8,068 bases of DNA, taken from the NCBI GenBank assembly GCA_019423445.1, contig JAHZBJ010000011.1:13662-21729 (forward strand), read 5' to 3'. This document shows, piece by piece, positions 6,396 through 8,068 of the stretch (position 1 is its first letter; every line of letters begins with the position of its first letter). The notes below the pieces were generated by a model, which had not been told where the DNA came from, did not search any database, and saw only the letters and a list, made by a program, of their open reading frames with translations. This DNA is from Oscillospiraceae bacterium. GTDB taxonomy: Bacteria > Bacillota > Clostridia > Oscillospirales > Ruminococcaceae. Made by a program: the position numbers and the translations under genes.

Positions 6396-7360
6396 CAGCG
6401 CTGGCCGTTTTAGGAGGCTTTTGCCTGGATCTCCTCCTGGGGGACCCCAGAAAGATCCCCCATCCAGTGCGCCTGATGGGTGCGTCCATTGAAAAGTTGG
6501 AAAAGCTCCTGCGCCGTCTCTTTCCCGCCACTCCCTTGGGGGAACGCCTGGGAGGCGGAGTGTTGGCTTTGGTGCTTCCTCTGGGAAGTTTTGGGATCGC
6601 CTGGGGGATCCTTTTCCTCCTGGGAAGGGTCTCCCCCTGGCTGGCTTTGGCGGGGGAGACGGTGATGTGCTGGCAGGCCCTCTGCGCCCGGGACCTGTGG
6701 GATGAAAGCATGGCGGTGTACCGGGAGCTGAAGCGGGGGGATCTTCCCGCCTCCCGCCAGGCGGTGGGGATGATCGTGGGCCGGGATACCGGAGAACTGA
6801 CTTTCCAGGGGGTTACAAAGGCGGCTGTGGAAACGGTGGCGGAAAACGCTTCGGACGGGGTGGCGGCGCCCCTCTTCTGGGTGGCGCTGGGGGGAGCTCC
6901 CCTGGCCATGGCGTATAAGGCAGTAAACACCATGGACAGCATGGTGGGATACCGAAACGACCGGTACCGCTGGTTCGGCACTGCCGCCGCCCGGCTGGAT
7001 GACTTGGTGAACTGGATCCCCTCCCGGCTTTGCGCCCTTCTGATGGCGGCTTTGGCGCCTCTGGCGGGGCTGGATGCCCGGGGGGCCTTTCGGATTTGGC
7101 GGCGGGACCGGCGGAAACACCAGAGCCCCAACAGCGCCCAGACCGAAGCTGCTATGGCGGGGGCTTTGGGGGTGGAGCTGGCAGGGGACGCCAGTTATTT
7201 CGGCAAGGTCCATCACAAGCCCACCCTGGGGGATCCCCTGCGCCCGGTGGAGGCGGAGGATATCCCCCGGGCGGGACGGCTGATGCTTCTTACTGCCGGG
7301 GTCTGCTGCCTGCTGGCGACAGGGCTTCGGTGGGGACTCTGGATGTTCTGGATGAGGTGA
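6392..7360 (+). CDS. cbiB: Adenosylcobinamide-phosphate synthase (cobalamin biosynthesis protein CbiB)
   Basis: CbiB (called CobD in the aerobic nomenclature) is a membrane protein that attaches (R)-1-aminopropan-2-ol phosphate to the f side chain of adenosylcobyric acid, giving adenosylcobinamide phosphate. The 322-residue length is typical. Conserved blocks in order are DLLLGDP with PHPVRLMG (about 13-30), MIVGRDT, ETVAENASDG (147-156), NTMDSMVGYRNDRYRWFG (from 179), ARLDDLVNWIPSRL, HQSPNSAQTEAAMAGAL and YFGKVHHKPTLGD. Hydrophobic stretches near residues 3-17, 56-77, 80-95, 205-225 and 295-318 fit membrane association. The ATG at 6392 overlaps the cobC stop as ATGA, with GGAGG at 6383-6387 close upstream. 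The next gene supplies its aminopropanol phosphate substrate and begins four bases after the stop. All blocks look intact. Confidence 0.96.
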   Translation: MTALAVLGGFCLDLLLGDPRKIPHPVRLMGASIEKLEKLLRRLFPATPLGERLGGGVLALVLPLGSFGIAWGILFLLGRVSPWLALAGETVMCWQALCARDLWDESMAVYRELKRGDLPASRQAVGMIVGRDTGELTFQGVTKAAVETVAENASDGVAAPLFWVALGGAPLAMAYKAVNTMDSMVGYRNDRYRWFGTAAARLDDLVNWIPSRLCALLMAALAPLAGLDARGAFRIWRRDRRKHQSPNSAQTEAAMAGALGVELAGDASYFGKVHHKPTLGDPLRPVEAEDIPRAGRLMLLTAGVCCLLATGLRWGLWMFWMR

Positions 7361-7364
7361 AGAG

Positions 7365-8068
7365 ATGGAAAAGCTGGTTCACGGCGGGGACGTTTACAGC
7401 CTGGCGGAGGAGTACGCCGGGACCATTTTGGATTTTTCCGCCAATATCAATCCCCTGGGCCTGCCGGACGGGGTTCGCCAGGCGGCGGCCCGCTCCCTGG
7501 AAAAGTGTGCCCAATACCCGGATCCCCTCTGCCGGGAGCTTCGGGGAGCCTTGGGGGCGCGCCTGGGTCTCGATCCGGAGGAGATTTTGTGCGGCAACGG
7601 CGCGGCGGAGCTGATTTTCCGTTTGGCTCTGGCCCTCCGGCCACGGCGGGGGCTGGTGCCGGTACCCACCTTTGCCGAGTATGCCCAGGCCATGGCGGCG
7701 GCAGGCTGCTCCGTGGAGGAATACCCTCTCCGGGAGGAGGATGATTTCCGCCTTACGCCGGAAATCCTGGAGCGGCTGGAACCGGGGGTGGATCTTCTCT
7801 GCCTCTGCACCCCCAACAACCCCACTGGCTGGCCGGTGGAACAGGAGCTTCTGGAGCGGATCCTTCGCCGCTGCCGGGAGACGGGGACAGCCGTTCTGTT
7901 GGATGAGTGCTTTGTCTCCTTCCTGGACCGGCCGGAGGACCACACCATGATTTCCCGGCTCCAGGAGTTCCCGGGTTTGGTGATCCTCAAGGCTTTCACC
8001 AAGCTCTACGCTATGGCGGGGCTGCGGCTGGGATTCTGCCTTTCCGGCAACACCGCCCTGTTGAAGAA
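7365..8068 (+). CDS. cobD: Threonine-phosphate decarboxylase, 3' end beyond window
   Basis: CobD is a pyridoxal-phosphate enzyme of the aspartate aminotransferase fold that decarboxylates L-threonine O-3-phosphate to (R)-1-aminopropan-2-ol phosphate for CbiB. The frame is open to the window edge; 234 complete codons of roughly 350 expected are visible. The N terminus has the CobD-type MEKLVHGGD and DFSANINPLG motifs, which separate it from the related histidinol-phosphate aminotransferase HisC. PLP-fold residues follow: GNGAAELIF (77-85), TPNNPTG with Asn152, Asp180 in LLDECFVSFL, and the Schiff-base Lys213 in AFTKLYAMAGLRLGF. The ATG at 7365 lies four bases after the cbiB stop. Its ribosome binding site is weak (GAGGTGAAG, spanning the cbiB stop), so translation probably depends on ribosomes finishing cbiB. 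No threonine kinase (pduX or similar) gene, needed to make the substrate, is visible. Confidence 0.94.
   Translation, partial: MEKLVHGGDVYSLAEEYAGTILDFSANINPLGLPDGVRQAAARSLEKCAQYPDPLCRELRGALGARLGLDPEEILCGNGAAELIFRLALALRPRRGLVPVPTFAEYAQAMAAAGCSVEEYPLREEDDFRLTPEILERLEPGVDLLCLCTPNNPTGWPVEQELLERILRRCRETGTAVLLDECFVSFLDRPEDHTMISRLQEFPGLVILKAFTKLYAMAGLRLGFCLSGNTALLK

Noticed and set aside
1..8068. Cobalamin riboswitch, tRNA, CRISPR array or mobile element
   Set aside because: I saw no B12-box-like element in a leader position, no repeat array, and no transposase or integrase. There is almost no non-coding space; a riboswitch would be expected upstream of the window.
7365..8068. Histidinol-phosphate aminotransferase (hisC) as identity of the last gene
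   Set aside because: The N-terminal HGGD and DFSANINPLG motifs and the position directly after cbiB fit CobD; there are no histidine genes nearby.

Overview
The window is one uninterrupted stretch of a cobalamin (vitamin B12) biosynthesis operon. Ten genes all lie on the + strand, and only about 54 bases fall outside a coding region. The DNA is GC-rich (estimated by eye at well over 60%). The genes have strong AAAGGAGG-type ribosome binding sites, three GTG starts and a fused CbiE-CbiT. Together with an anaerobic-style gene set, this suggests a high-GC member of the Clostridia, perhaps a gut Oscillospiraceae-type organism. That assignment is an inference from style; no taxonomic marker gene is present.

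Layout: 1-278, 3' end of cobK/cbiJ (precorrin-6A reductase). 275-1507, cbiET/cobL (precorrin-6/7 methyltransferase and decarboxylase). 1504-2895, cbiA/cobB (cobyrinate a,c-diamide synthase). 2892-3926, cobT (lower-ligand phosphoribosyltransferase). 3963-4493, cobU (cobinamide kinase/guanylyltransferase). 4490-5263, cobS (cobalamin synthase). 5278-5661, a second, miniature CobU-like gene. 5661-6395, cobC-like histidine phosphatase. 6392-7360, cbiB (adenosylcobinamide-phosphate synthase). 7365 to the window end, cobD (threonine-phosphate decarboxylase), cut off by the window edge.

How they work together: CobK and CbiET act late in corrin ring construction, and CbiA makes the first two side-chain amidations. 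CobD makes (R)-1-aminopropan-2-ol phosphate, which CbiB attaches to the corrin. CobU activates the cobinamide with GTP. CobT makes the alpha-ribazole phosphate lower ligand, CobS joins the two halves, and CobC removes the phosphate. Six of the nine junctions overlap by 1-4 nt (ATGA, GTGA or TGATG), so translation is probably coupled. The promoter, any cobalamin riboswitch, the early ring genes and cobalt insertion genes must lie upstream, and cbiP/cobQ and others may lie downstream; none is visible here.

This is mostly a recognisable pathway rather than a new system. The points most worth a second look are the two divergent CobU-like proteins flanking cobS, each lacking part of the canonical CobU signature, and the unusual N-terminal extension of the CobC-like phosphatase.
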